Shown in pieces: positions 23,047 to 34,250 of a DNA stretch of 64,000 bases. Position numbers and translations under genes: made by a program. The notes under the pieces are model-generated. The model searched no databases. It saw only the letters and a program-made list of their open reading frames with translations, and was not told the origin of the DNA. The first letter of the stretch is position 1. Every line of letters starts with the position of its first letter. Source of the DNA: Breviolum minutum Mf 1.05b.01 (lineage: Eukaryota; Sar; Dinophyceae; Suessiales; Symbiodiniaceae); NCBI GenBank assembly GCA_000507305.1, contig DF241038.1, positions 95,253 to 159,252 of the forward strand. The letters run 5' to 3'.

Positions 23047-24209
23047 GATACAGTGTTGAGGACATTGGTATCAAATCATTGCTACAATTGGAATCTTACC
23101 ATATTGTGACCATGCGACATTACCCTCATTCTCATTGATCCATATTGAATCATAATGATACAACAACTTTGTTCAAAATCGCAACGACTTTGGGTTCTGG
23201 ACTGTACCATATGTAGAAAACATTGCCATTCTGAAATATCGGGCAGGGCCCGGAATTTGCTCAGAAGCATAAGCTGGCCATTGGCCCGACTATCGGTGCA
23301 TAGTGGGTTTACCGGCTTACCTGTTGATCTCTAAAGGTGGAGGACCAACACGAAATCAAAATAACCCCAAAGGAGAATCGTGTACATTTCCATCTGGATT
23401 CCACTGCTCTGCCATGGACTTCTTGACTTCAACCAAAGGATCTTGTGTGACAATTCCCGGCAAGAATTCAGGATCAATTCAAGAACTTCATCATTGTGCG
23501 GCTGCCCCATAAACCAATTCCAGGAGAATGAATTTTTGTTTCAACCTCAATGTGTCATGACACGAATTCATTCAATCAGAGGCTGACATTGGCACTCAAA
23601 CGCCCACAGAACACCGCTGGCTGCCAAGTTAGAATCTGTACTTATCTCCGATCACTCGCCACCTGCAGGCAAAAGGACCATTTGCACCAGTAGAGTCATC
23701 TTCATATGGTAATTCATAGTGCAATATCATACATATATATATATACATATATATCATATGTGTAATCATGTAAAGATACGTGCATACATATACATTAATG
23801 TAAATCTAAATGCTATCAGAAATATGGAGTAAACATCAAAACTATACATAATCATGTGTCTATTGAAATTACATGCTTTACTTCATTGCATCTATCATCA
23901 ATGCAACTAAAAGAAGAACAAACAACAGCAATAATAAAAATCGTAGTTGTGACACATCGTTGTATTGCAATCCTTATAGTATACTCATTATACATTGCAT
24001 GACGCATACCAGCCTGAAAAAATGTTGTCTTTGTATTGCAGTGCAATCCGTACACATATAATATATACATTGTCAATCAAGATTGCATGTGCTGTTGATA
24101 GAGCTTTAGGTTTGAGCTATATGACTTTCTACCACACAACATTTGAACTCAAAACGCAAAACCAATTTTGTTTGCGTGTCATATTATATAGAGATGTGCT
24201 TGTTTCAAG

Positions 24210-24358
24210 ACATAAGGGCGACACTTTGGAGCCTTCGACAACTTCAAACCCTCATCCAGCTGGAAGAAGCTGCAGCCACATATCATCAGCAACACCGGCA
24301 GCACTTCTGCGTTCATCCAATTCTATCCCAAATTGTCAACGACGTATTTTCAGAATGA
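24210..24358 (+). CDS. Candidate terminal exon, helical product
   Basis: A TGTTTCAAG acceptor opens about 49 codons reading IRATLWSLRQLQTLIQLE then EAAATYHQQHRQHFC to a TGA. Half the codons end in G or C. The Leu/Gln/Glu pattern suggests a helix or coiled coil. A second plus-strand frame is also open. Unrecognised. Confidence 0.42.
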
Positions 24359-24527
24359 ATGTGATCCATTAATGATTGTAGTTTATGGTTCGTAACTTAC
24401 CCTTCCTCCCATAGTCATGGATGTGAAAACTGGGCTATCTTTCAAATACTGCCATGTTCCACCATTTTCCACTCAACCATGATTCTGGGAGAAAGAGTAC
24501 ACCATTGAAAATTCAGATGACATCGGA

Positions 24528-24603
24528 CGATCCCCCATTTTCAATAGGAAATACATCTTCAAATGGTTGATGTTCCAGCCTGTCATGTTAGTTTCCCAGG
24601 AAG
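24528..24603. mobile_element. Family F MITE-like element, one end
   Basis: Core TTTTCAATAGGAAATACATC with the right terminus TCATGTTAGTTTCCCAGGAA. It overlaps the 3' end of the adjacent minus-strand exon. Confidence 0.65.
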
Positions 24604-24608
24604 GATCC

Positions 24609-24814
24609 TGTTGATTCCCATCGTTGCCACGAAAAAAACGATAAACTTTGCCTCAAGTAACGCCTCATGGAGCCCACCATTGCTGAAGGGGTCCAGGCGA
24701 CAGCACACCTGGAGAATGAAGTAAAAGTGATGAAGTATCAATATGATTGATAAAACCCTGAAGACATCATCCATCATGATCATCATTATCATCAGATTCA
24801 TGATCATCAGTATT

Positions 24815-24851
<37 letters not shown>

Positions 24852-24882
24852 TCTTCATCATCATCATCATCATCATCATCAT

Positions 24883-24935
<53 letters not shown>

Positions 24936-25118
24936 GCGTCATCATCATCATCCTCATCATCCTCGTCATCCTCGTCATCCGCGTCATCCTCGTCATCCTC
25001 ATCATCATCATCATCATCATCATCCATCATCCGCGTCATCATCATCATCCTCATCATCCTCGTCATCCTCGTCATCCGCGTCATCCTCGTCATCCTCATC
25101 CTCATCATCATCATCATC

Positions 25119-25150
<32 letters not shown>

Positions 25151-25510
25151 TATCATCATACATCATCATACATCATTATACATCATTATAAATCAGTATA
25201 ACGTATTAATCATAAATCAATCATAAACCAATCATAAACCAATCATAAATCATCATAAATCATGAAACATCATACATTATCACAAATCATCAGAAATCAT
25301 CCTTGCATTATCATGAATCATCTCCTCATTATCCTAAATCATCCTAAATAATCTCCTCATCATCCTAAATCATCAATCAATTCTTCCTTTTTGCTCCCAT
25401 TTCCTAAAAAATCATCCCCCAAAATCCCCCACCGCGTGTGTGGCAGCCGCAGAGGTCGCTACCTGCAGATGAGCCTCGTGCAGGTCGCCAATGACAATGG
25501 CATGCAAAAT
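24609..25510 (-). CDS. Two exons of an unrecognised gene with a microsatellite intron
   Basis: Exon 25463-25510 follows GATTTCTTGGAG and reads ILHAIVIGDLHEAHLQ before CAG|GTAGCG. Exon 24609-24708 follows the excellent acceptor CTTCATTCTCCAG and reads VCCRLDPFSNGGLHEALL then EAKFIVFFVATMG. Both join in phase 0, and about 60% of codons end in G or C. The ~750-bp intron contains the whole (TCA)n tract. The lower boundary is uncertain: GTGGCAACG inside the second exon could be a donor, or the frame runs into the family-F element and stops there. The HEAHLQ and HEALLEAK motifs recall ankyrin-type repeats only loosely. Confidence 0.5.
24810..25180. repeat. Imperfect (TCA/TCG/TCC)n microsatellite
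   Basis: About 370 bp of trinucleotides, starting (GTC)n and then TCATCA with CTCGTCATC and CCGCGTCAT interruptions that are themselves tandemly repeated (units near 24930 and 25020). Flanking sequence to 25380 is rich in CATAAATCAT words. The Met, Asp, Ile or His runs it would encode are not treated as genes. Confidence 0.9.
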
Positions 25511-25541
25511 CTCCAAGAAATCAATACTACTGTTACATGGA

Positions 25542-25745
25542 AGAAATCCTGCACCAGTTGATATGGAGAATGTCCCATTTTTTACAGGGTTTAATAGATA
25601 ACAGGTGGTTGTTTGGGATTTCTTCCATCAACAGTAGTTGGTGGTTGAACCAACCCATTTGCAAAAATATGCGCAAGTTAAATTGGATCATTTCCCGAGG
25701 AATCGGGGTGAAAATGAAAAAAACACATTTGAAACCAACACTACC
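25542..25745. mobile_element. Family A half-element abutting a family C element
   Basis: 25542-25637 has the family-A core and right terminus CTTCCATCAACAGTA without the left end. Family C begins at once (GTTGGTGGTTGAACC) and ends with GAAACCAACACTACCTA at 25745. This direct abutment suggests that C inserted into, or deleted, the A copy. Confidence 0.65.
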
Positions 25746-26051
25746 TAAAAATAGAAATTATTGATTAGATGATGAGATATGATGAGAAGATACATCTTCA
25801 TAAAATCCCTTTTTTGATCAATGTTAATAAGGAGATGTGAGATGCATTCAAAAAAAATGGTGCATGGTTTTCCCAACTTGCCTTGCCAGTTACCAAAGGT
25901 TTCTCCCTGCAACACATCCAACATGAGTCATTCCACGTTCACTAAGACTAAGGCCCAGCTCCCAAGAGAAAGGTGTGGGCATTTGTTCTCCAGAATTGAT
26001 TTCCCTCCCACCAAACTATTTTCAGCCAAACACCCGGCACTCACAACCGGA

Positions 26052-26813
26052 CTAAGCACCCTTGAGCTGGTCTCGAACTGCCGAACTGTCACCGCCACAG
26101 TCTGCATCACCCCAGGTAACCATGGATCCATCTGCCAGAATCGCAGCAAAGGCCTGACATGTGCCCTCAATCTGCTCCACACCCTTGAGCTGATCTCGAA
26201 CTGCCGAACTGTCACCACCATATTCTGCGCAACCCCAAGTCACGACAGATCCATCTTCCAGAATCGCAGCAAAGGCCCAAGTTCTGGCCTGAATCTGCTG
26301 CACACCCTTGAGCTGATCTCGAACTGTGGAACTGTCACCGCCACAATCTGCATGACCCCAGGTCACGACGGATCCATCTTCCGGAATCGCAGCAAAGGCC
26401 CAAGTTGTGGCCTGAATCTGCTCCACACCCTTGAGCTGATCTTGAACTGCCGAACTGTCACNACCGAACTGTCACCGCCGCAGTGTGGATCTCCCCAAGT
26501 AACGATTGTGCTTTCTCCGTCTGCCAGTTGTGGTTGAAGTACCAGTAACGCACTCTCCGTCCTCTATCTCTGCTTCTTCTAAGGTTTTTTCAGGATCGAC
26601 TAGGAGTCTATTCTTGGCAGTGATAAGTCTGATGTGCTTTTTCCCCAAGGCTCGTTGGGCCATTGTGTTTACATCTTGAACTATGGAAGAAGGTAGAAGT
26701 GTTAGAGGTTCAGCATGCCCATTCGGCAAAACTACATTTACTCTCAGTGTTTGAATCATCGAAATCGACGTCCTGAAACGATCGTTTTCCGACTCTTCAA
26801 AACAAGGTCGCAA
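26052..26813 (-). pseudogene. Decayed ubiquitin-like/RCC1-repeat gene
   Basis: The 5' part encodes a ubiquitin-like fold (TLRVNVVLPNGHAEPLTLL, then KHIRLITAKNRLLVDPEKTL and EEAEIEDGECVT). The frame then breaks: LVLQPQLADGESTIVTWG continues in another frame. Downstream are three RCC1-type units of the pattern AFAAI-DGSVVTWG-DCGGDSS-V-DQLKGV, ending LKGA and a stop. I know this architecture from large dinoflagellate families with HERC-like names. Compared with my memory of that family, sequence between QPQLA and the first VTWG is also missing. An N at 26462 sits between two copies of CGAACTGTCAC, so a repeat unit may be collapsed there. Likely a relic, or a misassembled functional copy. Confidence 0.7.
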
Positions 26814-27817
26814 TCAATCTCTACGACTCGCGCATTTTTGGCCTCATCGTTAGCATGCATTGATTGGAAGCATCGATCCTGTTGTTGCTTTGTTGACTTT
26901 TATTTGCTTGGAAAAAAACCATTGTTGTACTTAGCTGTCTAAATACAAGGGACACAGCTTAAGGGTCCCTTAAGAATCCTATTACATCCCAATCCTATCA
27001 AGAATTGTCAATCAGTTAATTCACAAGAAACTGAGGTGTACTATGAATCCTTGTCTGTTGCCCCTCATAAACGACTTCACAAAGGTTCCATCCTACAAGG
27101 CGACTGTTCATCTCAAAGAACCTCTAGTTCTGTCGTACAAAAAATGCACAGGACCGTATCTTCAGGAAAATGAAATTGTCTGAGACATCTCGAGCCAAGG
27201 TGATTCAATCCGTGACCCTTTTTATCCCCGATCGTTGGAGGTCACTTAACCATCCTAAAGGGTCACGTTTTCACCATCCTAAAAGGGTCACCACGCCAGG
27301 AGTGTATCATTCCCCGACAAAGACAAGCGTCATCGCATTGTGAAATTGAGGCCCCTTTAGAGATGTTGGAAAAGCTGGCGCAGTTTGAAACGATGTAGCC
27401 TACACCTTTATGGCAACATCCACGTTGTCCAAGGTGTTTCAAACATCTATTTGATATTATGTGTTGCGATGTATACATATATATATGTATATAGATATAT
27501 AGAAAGCTGGCCTATATATATATATATCTTACGTACAGTAGTCAATCTGAAACAGTCCTGGAAAAATCGCACATGGTCAATTTCATGATACAACTTACAA
27601 ATACATAGACATAGATCCACTATGCCTCTTGTCTCATTAAACCAAATGAACAATCCTAGAATGGTCCAGGATCATGATATCTTGGAAACCACACATGTCT
27701 TTCCACATTTCTTTCTTCTAGCAAGGATGACTAATCATCATTAACCTCATCTGAACTTTCAAAAACCTCTCGTAAACTTTTGGGGATGGCCAGAAAAGAA
27801 ATCTCCCTTGCTTCTAT

Positions 27818-27943
27818 TTAAACCATGGGCATTTCTTCCCATTCCCAGTCACCAAGGGATCCCTTCCCGTCGCAGACCTCTGAAAACTTCAGTCGATGCT
27901 TGTGGAGAATCTCCAAGAAACGATGCAACAGTAGGGCACCACG
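27818..27943 (-). CDS. Candidate terminal exon, unrecognised
   Basis: CTATCCTGCCAG is a good acceptor. In phase 0 the exon reads RGALLLHRFLEILHKHRLKF then SEVCDGKGSLGDWEWEEM to a TAA, with 59% G/C-ending codons. In phase 2 it instead gives VVPYCCIVSWRFSTSID and a stop. That phase would join 28375-28423 through a small exon near 28144-28171 (QRIVGALNF). Both are plausible, so only the exon itself is well supported. Confidence 0.45.
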   Translation of the reverse strand, partial: RGALLLHRFLEILHKHRLKFSEVCDGKGSLGDWEWEEMPMV

Positions 27944-28374
27944 CTGGCAGGATAGATGCGTTTGGTGAGCCGGTAGGGGGTATTTTAAGAATTGCCTTAT
28001 GATAAAGATCTGGGGATATACTTATGGTATGTTGTGACTCAAAATGTTTCACCAAAAACAAATGATGCTTGGAACACTAGACATGACCACGCAGTCCGTT
28101 TAAGAAATCCATTTTTAGCCAGAAACATATTTCACAAATTCAAGGCCCCAACAATCCGCTGGCTTTCCGTATGAGAATCAACAATTTCTGGAGTTTTGTT
28201 GGATCTCAACTTTGAGACAAACACACGTGGAAGCAGGAAAGATACCTGGTAAATTCAAAATGAAAATTCCATTGCGACAATCGGATGTGAGAATCATTAC
28301 CTAGCACCCCTTACCAGAACCAGCATCTTTTCCATACCTCTCTGCCGGTGGGTCTACGTATGAGGGATCTATGT

Positions 28375-28672
28375 TCATATCTCGTACGGGTAGCCACACA
28401 GCTCTTCTAGCTGAGCTGCCCATCTGGAAGACATGGTACAACTATATGAGTCAACTCGGGTCTTCCAAACAAGGACTTGACATTGAGACTACTACCCTTT
28501 TTTTTAACGGGGAAGTAACACATCAGATCCATCTATAAAAGAAAAATCATCTTCCAAATTTTCATGGGACTACTGGAAGTTCCACAGGAGGTACCTAGCC
28601 ATGTACTTGGATATTGGCTTGATGACGATCCGGACTGCTTCACCGTTGGATATGTATGGTGAAACCGGGTTT
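28375..28672 (-). CDS. Two-exon 3' part of an unrecognised gene
   Basis: Exon 28595-28672 (acceptor TGAATGGAG, donor GCTAG|GTACCT) reads NPVSPYISNGEAVRIVIKPI then SKYMA. Its central stretch has 10 of 13 codons ending in G or C. It leaves in phase 2 and joins exon 28375-28423 (acceptor CATGTCTTCCAG), which reads WAAQLEELCGYPYEI and stops at TGA. A CCC|GTACGAG donor just before that stop would allow a longer gene. Function not recognised. The upstream exon is missing; 29108-29203 is open on both strands and could contain it. Confidence 0.55.
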
Positions 28673-29326
28673 CTCCATTCAGCAAAACACCAGCATGCTA
28701 ACAACCGGGTGAAGATGACGGCTGTTTATGTACGTACATGTTTCATGTCAAACCTCCATGAGTCAATAGGTGGTAGTTGATATTTACAGTTTACTTCTTT
28801 TAGGCAAATAACTTCTTTCATACTGAACTATATAGTAACGATAGTAGCACTGCACTTTCCACCTGAAATGTCAGCACATTTTGGGTCACTTAATGAAATC
28901 TAAAGTTACCTATGTGCTGATCTTTCCAACAGAATTGCTGATCTTTCCAACAGAATTGGTATATTTGTACATGTACGTTGTACGTGCATATATATATATA
29001 TATGTGCACGTATATATATATATATATATACAAATCTATATATTAGTAATTAGATGATTTCGGAAGGATTTTGATTCATTCAATACAGAAACTTCCCTTT
29101 TGCACAGCCAAAAGCAATCCGTTTCCGTGTCTCAAACCCAATCAACGTTCCCCAGGCCGCGCACCAGCGGTGGCATCACACCACAGCCGGCAGTTTTGCC
29201 TGACGAGCTTCAAATTTCACTTGCTTAATAGGGATCCTTACATTGGCCTATTATAATCCCTATATAATTGGGGTAGGAATGTATCCCCCAAAAAAACAGA
29301 TAACCAGGATTTGGGTCACTCACTGG

Positions 29327-29747
29327 TCACAAAAAGTGTCCAATTCGAATCTCCATCAATCCCTGGTCTCCTTGGTCCGTTTCCCGCCCGGTCATCCCCC
29401 GTTTCGGACCTAGCAAAGCATGGATGCTTGCGTAAAACCCATCCAGATCGTGGACCTCGTTTCTGGTGCTCGTTTCAGGATGGTGAGTCGTGGGTTGGAG
29501 CCAGTGCATCAGTAAAGCCTCGGGTTTCAAACCCCACTAACAAAAATGCATCAATCATCCAACAGGCAATGGATTTTTTGTTCAAAAAATCATCGAAAAA
29601 AAAGTTCAAAACCACCAGCAGCTACCTAGTTCTCCCATAGAAAAAAACACGATTCCCCCCCTTTTTTTGGGCAGCCCAATTGGTGGATGTATCCATCCAA
29701 ACGTTCCCCCAGCACCTCCTCTAGGTGCCCGCCGGAACGGCAATGGA
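29327..29747 (-). CDS. Two-exon 3' part of an unrecognised gene
   Basis: Exon 29651-29747 follows CCCCACGCCCAG and reads HCRSGGHLEEVLGERLDGYI then HQLGCPKKGGE; 63% of its first 27 codons end in G or C. It leaves at AATC|GTGTTT in phase 2 and joins exon 29327-29462, which reads NEVHDLDGFYASIHALLG, KRGMTGRETDQ and MEIRIGHFL to a TGA (60% G/C-ending). The product is a charged, probably soluble protein. A first exon starting MPSIQCQRSRFMEG near 29911 would fit in phase but is weakly supported. The gene ends about 650 bp upstream of the next minus-strand exons. Function unknown. Confidence 0.55.
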
Positions 29748-30211
29748 CTGGGCGTGGGGCCCAAGGTGGGACTTGCTAAGTACATCAACAAGATCCTTAG
29801 GGGACGAAAACCATCACCATGCTTCAGGGAGATTATGATGGTTATTAACCATGGATCTAAATGGGATGATCCTTCCATGAATCTTGATCGTTGACATTGA
29901 ATTGAAGGCATTTTAGTGGATGGATTTGTTTCCCAAATTCTAAAAAACCAGCTTGTCTTGTCCTGTAGTACATATATCTGGGGTGAATCGGAAATTATTT
30001 CGCTATTTCGCTTGAATTGGTTAATACATGTTACAACATGTTAGGACATTTTGGGGGTGTGATTCCTAACCTAAGAAATGGGATGATGTGATGTGGCCAT
30101 GTGTGACCTGTCACTGCAATTCTTTGTAGATGGAAGTGAAGCTGAAATATGGACTTTCCAATCCTAAATGTTGGCGTATAAGTGTGTCACGGGGGTTGTC
30201 GAAAATTCCTG

Positions 30212-31332
30212 TCACTTTTTGGTAGGATAGGACCCCTTGCGCTTCGCCCTTGCGCGCTCTTGCGCGCGTGAGGATTTCAGCATATCCTATCCATCGCATG
30301 CAGAATTGCAAGGACTTTTGCGTGTTGCGATCAAAATCACATTTTCTTCACAAACCGCAATAGAAATGCGAGCAATTATGTGGCGTGGCTCTGCGCTGTC
30401 ATTGGGGGAGGTGCCAGATTTATGAGGAGTCTTTTTTTGTAGGAAATCCTTTTGAAGGACCTGGCTGGACTGGGGGAACCTGCCCCGGCACCATTTCTCT
30501 TGCGCATGTCTTGCGCGGATCTTGCGCCAGAGGCTCTTTCGGTCAGACTAGGTTTTCTCACAAAGCATAATATAGCGGATTTGTTTTTGAAAGATTTATA
30601 TATATCACAAGGGATTCAACGACATGTCTATATAATTATAGCTGTAAAGTCTAAGAATGCAAACATATAATATCATGTCGTATATAGATATAAACATTCT
30701 AGTGATACGGTATGTCTTGCGCTCGCCCTTGCGCCCTCTTGCGCGGCCCCGCGGAATCTTGATGCCTCTATATCATGCTCTCAAAATCCTATCTCCCCCG
30801 AAGATGTGGTTGAAAGGACGTGTTTTTTTAAATAAATTCCCGTGTACTAGTTTTCCAAAAACAGTTGTTGTAATTGTATGATGACCAGGTTGTTCTTTTG
30901 CAAGTATATTCCTATTCACCTTTGACAAAGAACTGCATCGAAGAGTGTGTGAGAGTTTGATGATATGGAGTCAAATCAACAGGTCCTTCAGAAACATGAT
31001 GAAACTATATACCCTCCCTGAAACTAAGATAGCACCTGAAAATGGATGGTTGGAAGATACAATTTTTATTTGGGAAGGCCTAGTTTAATTGAGGGGCCAT
31101 GTTAGTTTCAGGGAACGTATCATTCCCACAGCTTTGAAAGTATATTGTAACTATCATGTAGCTTCTTTGAAAGTAAGGGAGGTTGGAAGATGAACATGAC
31201 TTCTGTATAGATTACTTCCTTGCGATTTCTTCTCAACAAGCCAGTAAGTACCTGTGAATTTATGTCAAATAGATCAGGAACCTCCCTGAAATCACAGTTC
31301 TTTTTCAAACCTGGAGAAGCCGTGGCAGCCAT
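30212..31332 (-). CDS. Complete five-exon gene, 106-aa Arg/Ala-rich basic protein
   Basis: The ATG at 31332 sits in CCCGCCATGGCTGCC. Exons are 31252-31332, 30709-30765, 30480-30547, 30356-30395 and 30212-30286, giving 321 bp that read through in phase to TGA. All four introns are GT-AG (486, 161, 84 and 69 bp). The protein starts MAATASPGLKKNCDFREVPD, continues ASRFRGAAQEGARASARHT, SDRKSLWRKIRARHAQEKW and AEPRHIIARISIA, and ends DMLKSSRAQERARAKRKG plus SYPTKK. Exons 2, 3 and 5 each contain GCGCAAG words encoding Arg/Ala/Gln, as if one exon had been duplicated. The strong positive charge would suit nucleic-acid binding, which is inference. A family-B element lies in intron 1. Confidence 0.62.
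31010..31119. mobile_element. Family B MITE-like element
   Basis: TACCCTCCCTGAAACTAAGA and, inverted, ATGTTAGTTTCAGGGAACGTA. It lies within intron 1 of the Arg/Ala-rich gene. Confidence 0.8.
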
Positions 31333-31592
31333 GGCGGGAAAAACGGTTCAATCACTGGATTCGTGGTCGAAACTGCCATGTTGCGGGGAATAAGTTTCGT
31401 AGATTGCCAACTGGCGCAAAAAAAACCTATTGAACATTGAACTATTGAATGAGGAGTTACCAAAACAAAAACAGACCAATTACTTAGGTCCAATATCAGC
31501 AAATCCCAGATTCAACTTAACAAATCACTTGTTGGAAACTGATATAGTTAATTATACATTATTTAATCAAATGGTACATGGCTTTCGGAGTT

Positions 31593-31836
31593 TAGAGTAA
31601 AATGTCATCTATCTCCAAACATGCGACCGCCCCAAATCCCCAACATTCCCACCCGGTCCCGCCAGGAGCCCCGCCTCGAGTCAGAATCAAACGTCCGATC
31701 TCTTCCGAGCCCGCACCTGGACCCCACCAGGGATGCCATCGTCGATTGGTCACCCACGAGGACGGTAGACGGCGCCGACATTTTTGTCAGGCGAGCCCGG
31801 GAATCCCGTTTGTCCCTAAACGACTCTACTTGCTAA
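31593..31836 (+). CDS. GC-rich coding island, strand unresolved
   Basis: From an ATG at 31621 the plus strand reads MRPPQIPNIPTRSRQEP, SESNVRSLPSPHLDP, TRDAIVDWSPTRTVDGAD and RRARESRLSLNDSTC to a TAA, 71 codons with 70% ending in G or C. An acceptor may lie at 31592. The minus strand across the same bases is open after an AGTAGAG acceptor and reads RLTKMSAPSTVLVGDQST then ASLVGSRCGLGRDRTF to a TGA, with nearly the same bias. The plus peptide looks more natural, while the neighbouring genes favour minus. One of the two is very probably real. Confidence 0.45.
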
Positions 31837-32219
31837 CTGTTCCTGGAAGGTAGATCCCAACTCCATTCTTTTAAAAAGGCTTCCGGATGGTTCCACCCCC
31901 CCAAAAAAAATCGTCAAAAAACATGGGAAACATCATGGAGTTGCTCAACCGCAAATGATGTGAAAATCACACCGTTCTACCTGGGGAAATCCCCTTGTTC
32001 CATCATCACAAGCCTGAGCTCAATGGCTTGCCTGCCCCTCATGCGGTTTCCTTACCAGATCTTGATGTGTTCAAATTATCTGAAATTGACCTTGAACCCG
32101 TTTTTCGGCTAGCAATCACTTGTATGAAAATGATATAACTATAGATCTGAAAGAATCTGAAACATTCAGGGGGACCCTGTTAATACTTCCACAAGCATTC
32201 ATAGTTTGGTCATCTTTGA

Positions 32220-33539
32220 TCACATTCGCCCCCCGTTACCAAGTGACCAACCAAACGGCTCACCTAACCGGGCACCTTGTCGTAGGAGTTGTGTGAGGTC
32301 TTTCAGGTCTGCGACTGTGGCAGTACCCACCTACGATTCGCGGGAGAAAAATGGATCATTTGGAAGTGGAGAGGTCATTACATGATAAAGATGAAACATG
32401 TGGATATTTTGCAACTATGTGATACATAGATATCTTATGTATATATAATATATTATGTTTGCCTTTGTTAGTCATACTCGCATATAGGCTGGAAGTATCT
32501 AGAATGTGTTATATACAGATATATTGTTTTTACATATTATATTGGTATGTAGATACATTGGCGTGTATCTACTTTTCATAAACGTGGTGACCTTCGATTT
32601 TTCAGGATGCAACCTTTAGGTCCGCGGGGACCCATACGAAATTCCCATATCTTCAAGGGATTCTTATGGGAGTAGTATAGGAAGGGGGATCCCATTATTG
32701 GGGCTCCCTGAAATTTCCCTTCAATGTATCTCCAGGTTTTTCCAGTTCAATCTAGGAAAAGTCACATCACCACCACACCCCACACCCCACTGCCTCATGG
32801 CACAAGCCACAGCGCAGGAGTACTACCTTTGATTCAGCAGAAAAGCGACCCCAACTTCAAAGGAAATACAACCAACCAACCATTCTGCCATGGTGCTAAA
32901 ACCCCGTCGTAAATAATGGGACCAACCTACCAACCTCAACTGGTGAGTTGATCCGGGATTTCTGAACCATCAACAGTTCCAACACAAGAAGGAACAGGGT
33001 CAGTCCAAGCCGTAGAGAATTGCCTTTTGTTGGAACTGTACACCTTCCATTTTCTGGTCAAATTAGAATGTTTCACCAACCCAGATTTCCCTGAAATAAG
33101 CGGATTTCCCTTACTAAACCACCATTTGGGGGAAAATCGGTCGTGTGAGGTCGCTATAATTTGACCAGCTTCAATCATTTTCAATTTTTTGGGGAATCAG
33201 GAACCATTGATTTCTCTGTTTCAGATTATCGTACGAATTCAGGAACCTAAGAAATAGTCCTGAAATCATGGGCGGGAGTTTGGTGACCGGGTTTTTTGAC
33301 ATCTTAGATTCACTACTTGAATGGTCATCCGGTTTGCCAAAATTGGTTGGTAAGTGGAATGTCCCTTATGTTTGCGTGCCTCACCTAACAGGAAAAAACA
33401 ATTTCTACCACTTGGGATTTTTTTAGATTCTTCCCGCTTTTCAGCAAACTTCTATTGTTTCAAAAAACACAACTCTCACACCGTTCCGGTCGTCGACTGT
33501 TTTTCGCTTCAAAACCTCCAGCTGATCCTCATCATCCAT
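32220..33539 (-). CDS. Complete three-exon gene, 78-aa product
   Basis: The ATG at 33539 is in ACTGCCATGGATG. Exons 33482-33539, 33317-33384 and 32220-32330 have GT-AG borders and join in phases 1 and 0. The product reads MDDEDQLEVLKRKTVDDRN, EARKHKGHSTYQPILANR, then VGTATVADLKDLTQLLRQ and a Gly-rich end GWSLGNGGRM before TGA. The acceptor of exon 2 has a long pyrimidine tract (TTGTTTTTTCCTGTTAG). Exon 1 has 14 of its first 24 codons ending in G or C. An acidic, helical small protein of unknown function. A CAAG|GTGCCC site in exon 3 could be a donor, making the gene longer. A family-A half-element lies in intron 2. Confidence 0.55.
32900..32978. mobile_element. Family A MITE-like element, right half
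   Basis: Core TAATGGGACCAACCTACC and terminus CTGAACCATCAACAGTT. The left terminus is missing. Confidence 0.55.
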
Positions 33540-34157
33540 GGCAGTACGTAAGAGGACATTGCCTGCCATCTGGTTTCCCACATCCACAGATACGAAAGCA
33601 GTATGGATGGATGAATTCTTTGGTGAATCCATGTTTCTTCAAAACATGCATCTTGTAACAAAGGAAACTGCAGGTTTTTGTTGATGCTTCTCATTTGACC
33701 CATCTCGTCGTCCCGCATGTAAAAACATTGGGATTCCATGCCGACTCCTTTGGAAAACAAAATCTAAAGTGTAAATACCTCGTGAGGAAATGGAAAAAAC
33801 TATGAATCATGCTACACTTTTGTGAATTTGAGAAGGGAAACCAATGAAAAGACAGGTTTCCAACACACCCAAATCTTTTGGGGGCACTCTCATTGTAGTG
33901 CCATCATTCAGGGTTCTGGATCCCATCAAAGCCCTCAAACTGAAAAAACGGAGATTCACCGAAATCATATGGAACTAGTCATAGACCGAAAAACAAACTT
34001 GGGAAATCAACGGTGTTTTCCGGTCATTTATGGCATTGAAACAGGAAATTTCAACAAATATATTGCTTGTCTTGGGACCAATTTTCCCAAACCCGGCGGT
34101 GAGATCTCCCTAGGTGAGAGCAGTTTTCGAAACCTTTTTGACATTCCATTACCCATA

Positions 34158-34250
34158 GAATCCATGTATGGTATATATTTACCTACATTTACCATATTTC
34201 ACCATTAAAAACAACCAAATGTAGCTAAATATACCATACATGGATGGTAT
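34158..34250. mobile_element. Family G palindromic element
   Basis: CCATGTATGGTATATATTTACC and its near-perfect inverse GGTAGCTAAATATACCATAC-like arm form a hairpin with about 20-bp arms. Confidence 0.75.

Noticed and set aside
24583..25201. Open frames of poly-Met, poly-Asp and poly-Ile
   Set aside because: They are translations of the (TCA)n tract. Only the flanking exons have independent support.
25821..26537. 238-codon plus-strand frame across the RCC1-type region
   Set aside because: It is the antisense of RCC1-type repeats, which are recognisable only on the minus strand, and it crosses an N.
30237..30747. CTTGCGC clusters as a regulatory repeat or CRISPR-like array
   Set aside because: There are no regular repeat-spacer units, and the clusters coincide with three exons of a gene whose phases all agree.
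33822..34208. 128-codon plus-strand frame
   Set aside because: Third-position bias is at background level, and its end runs into a family-G palindromic element.
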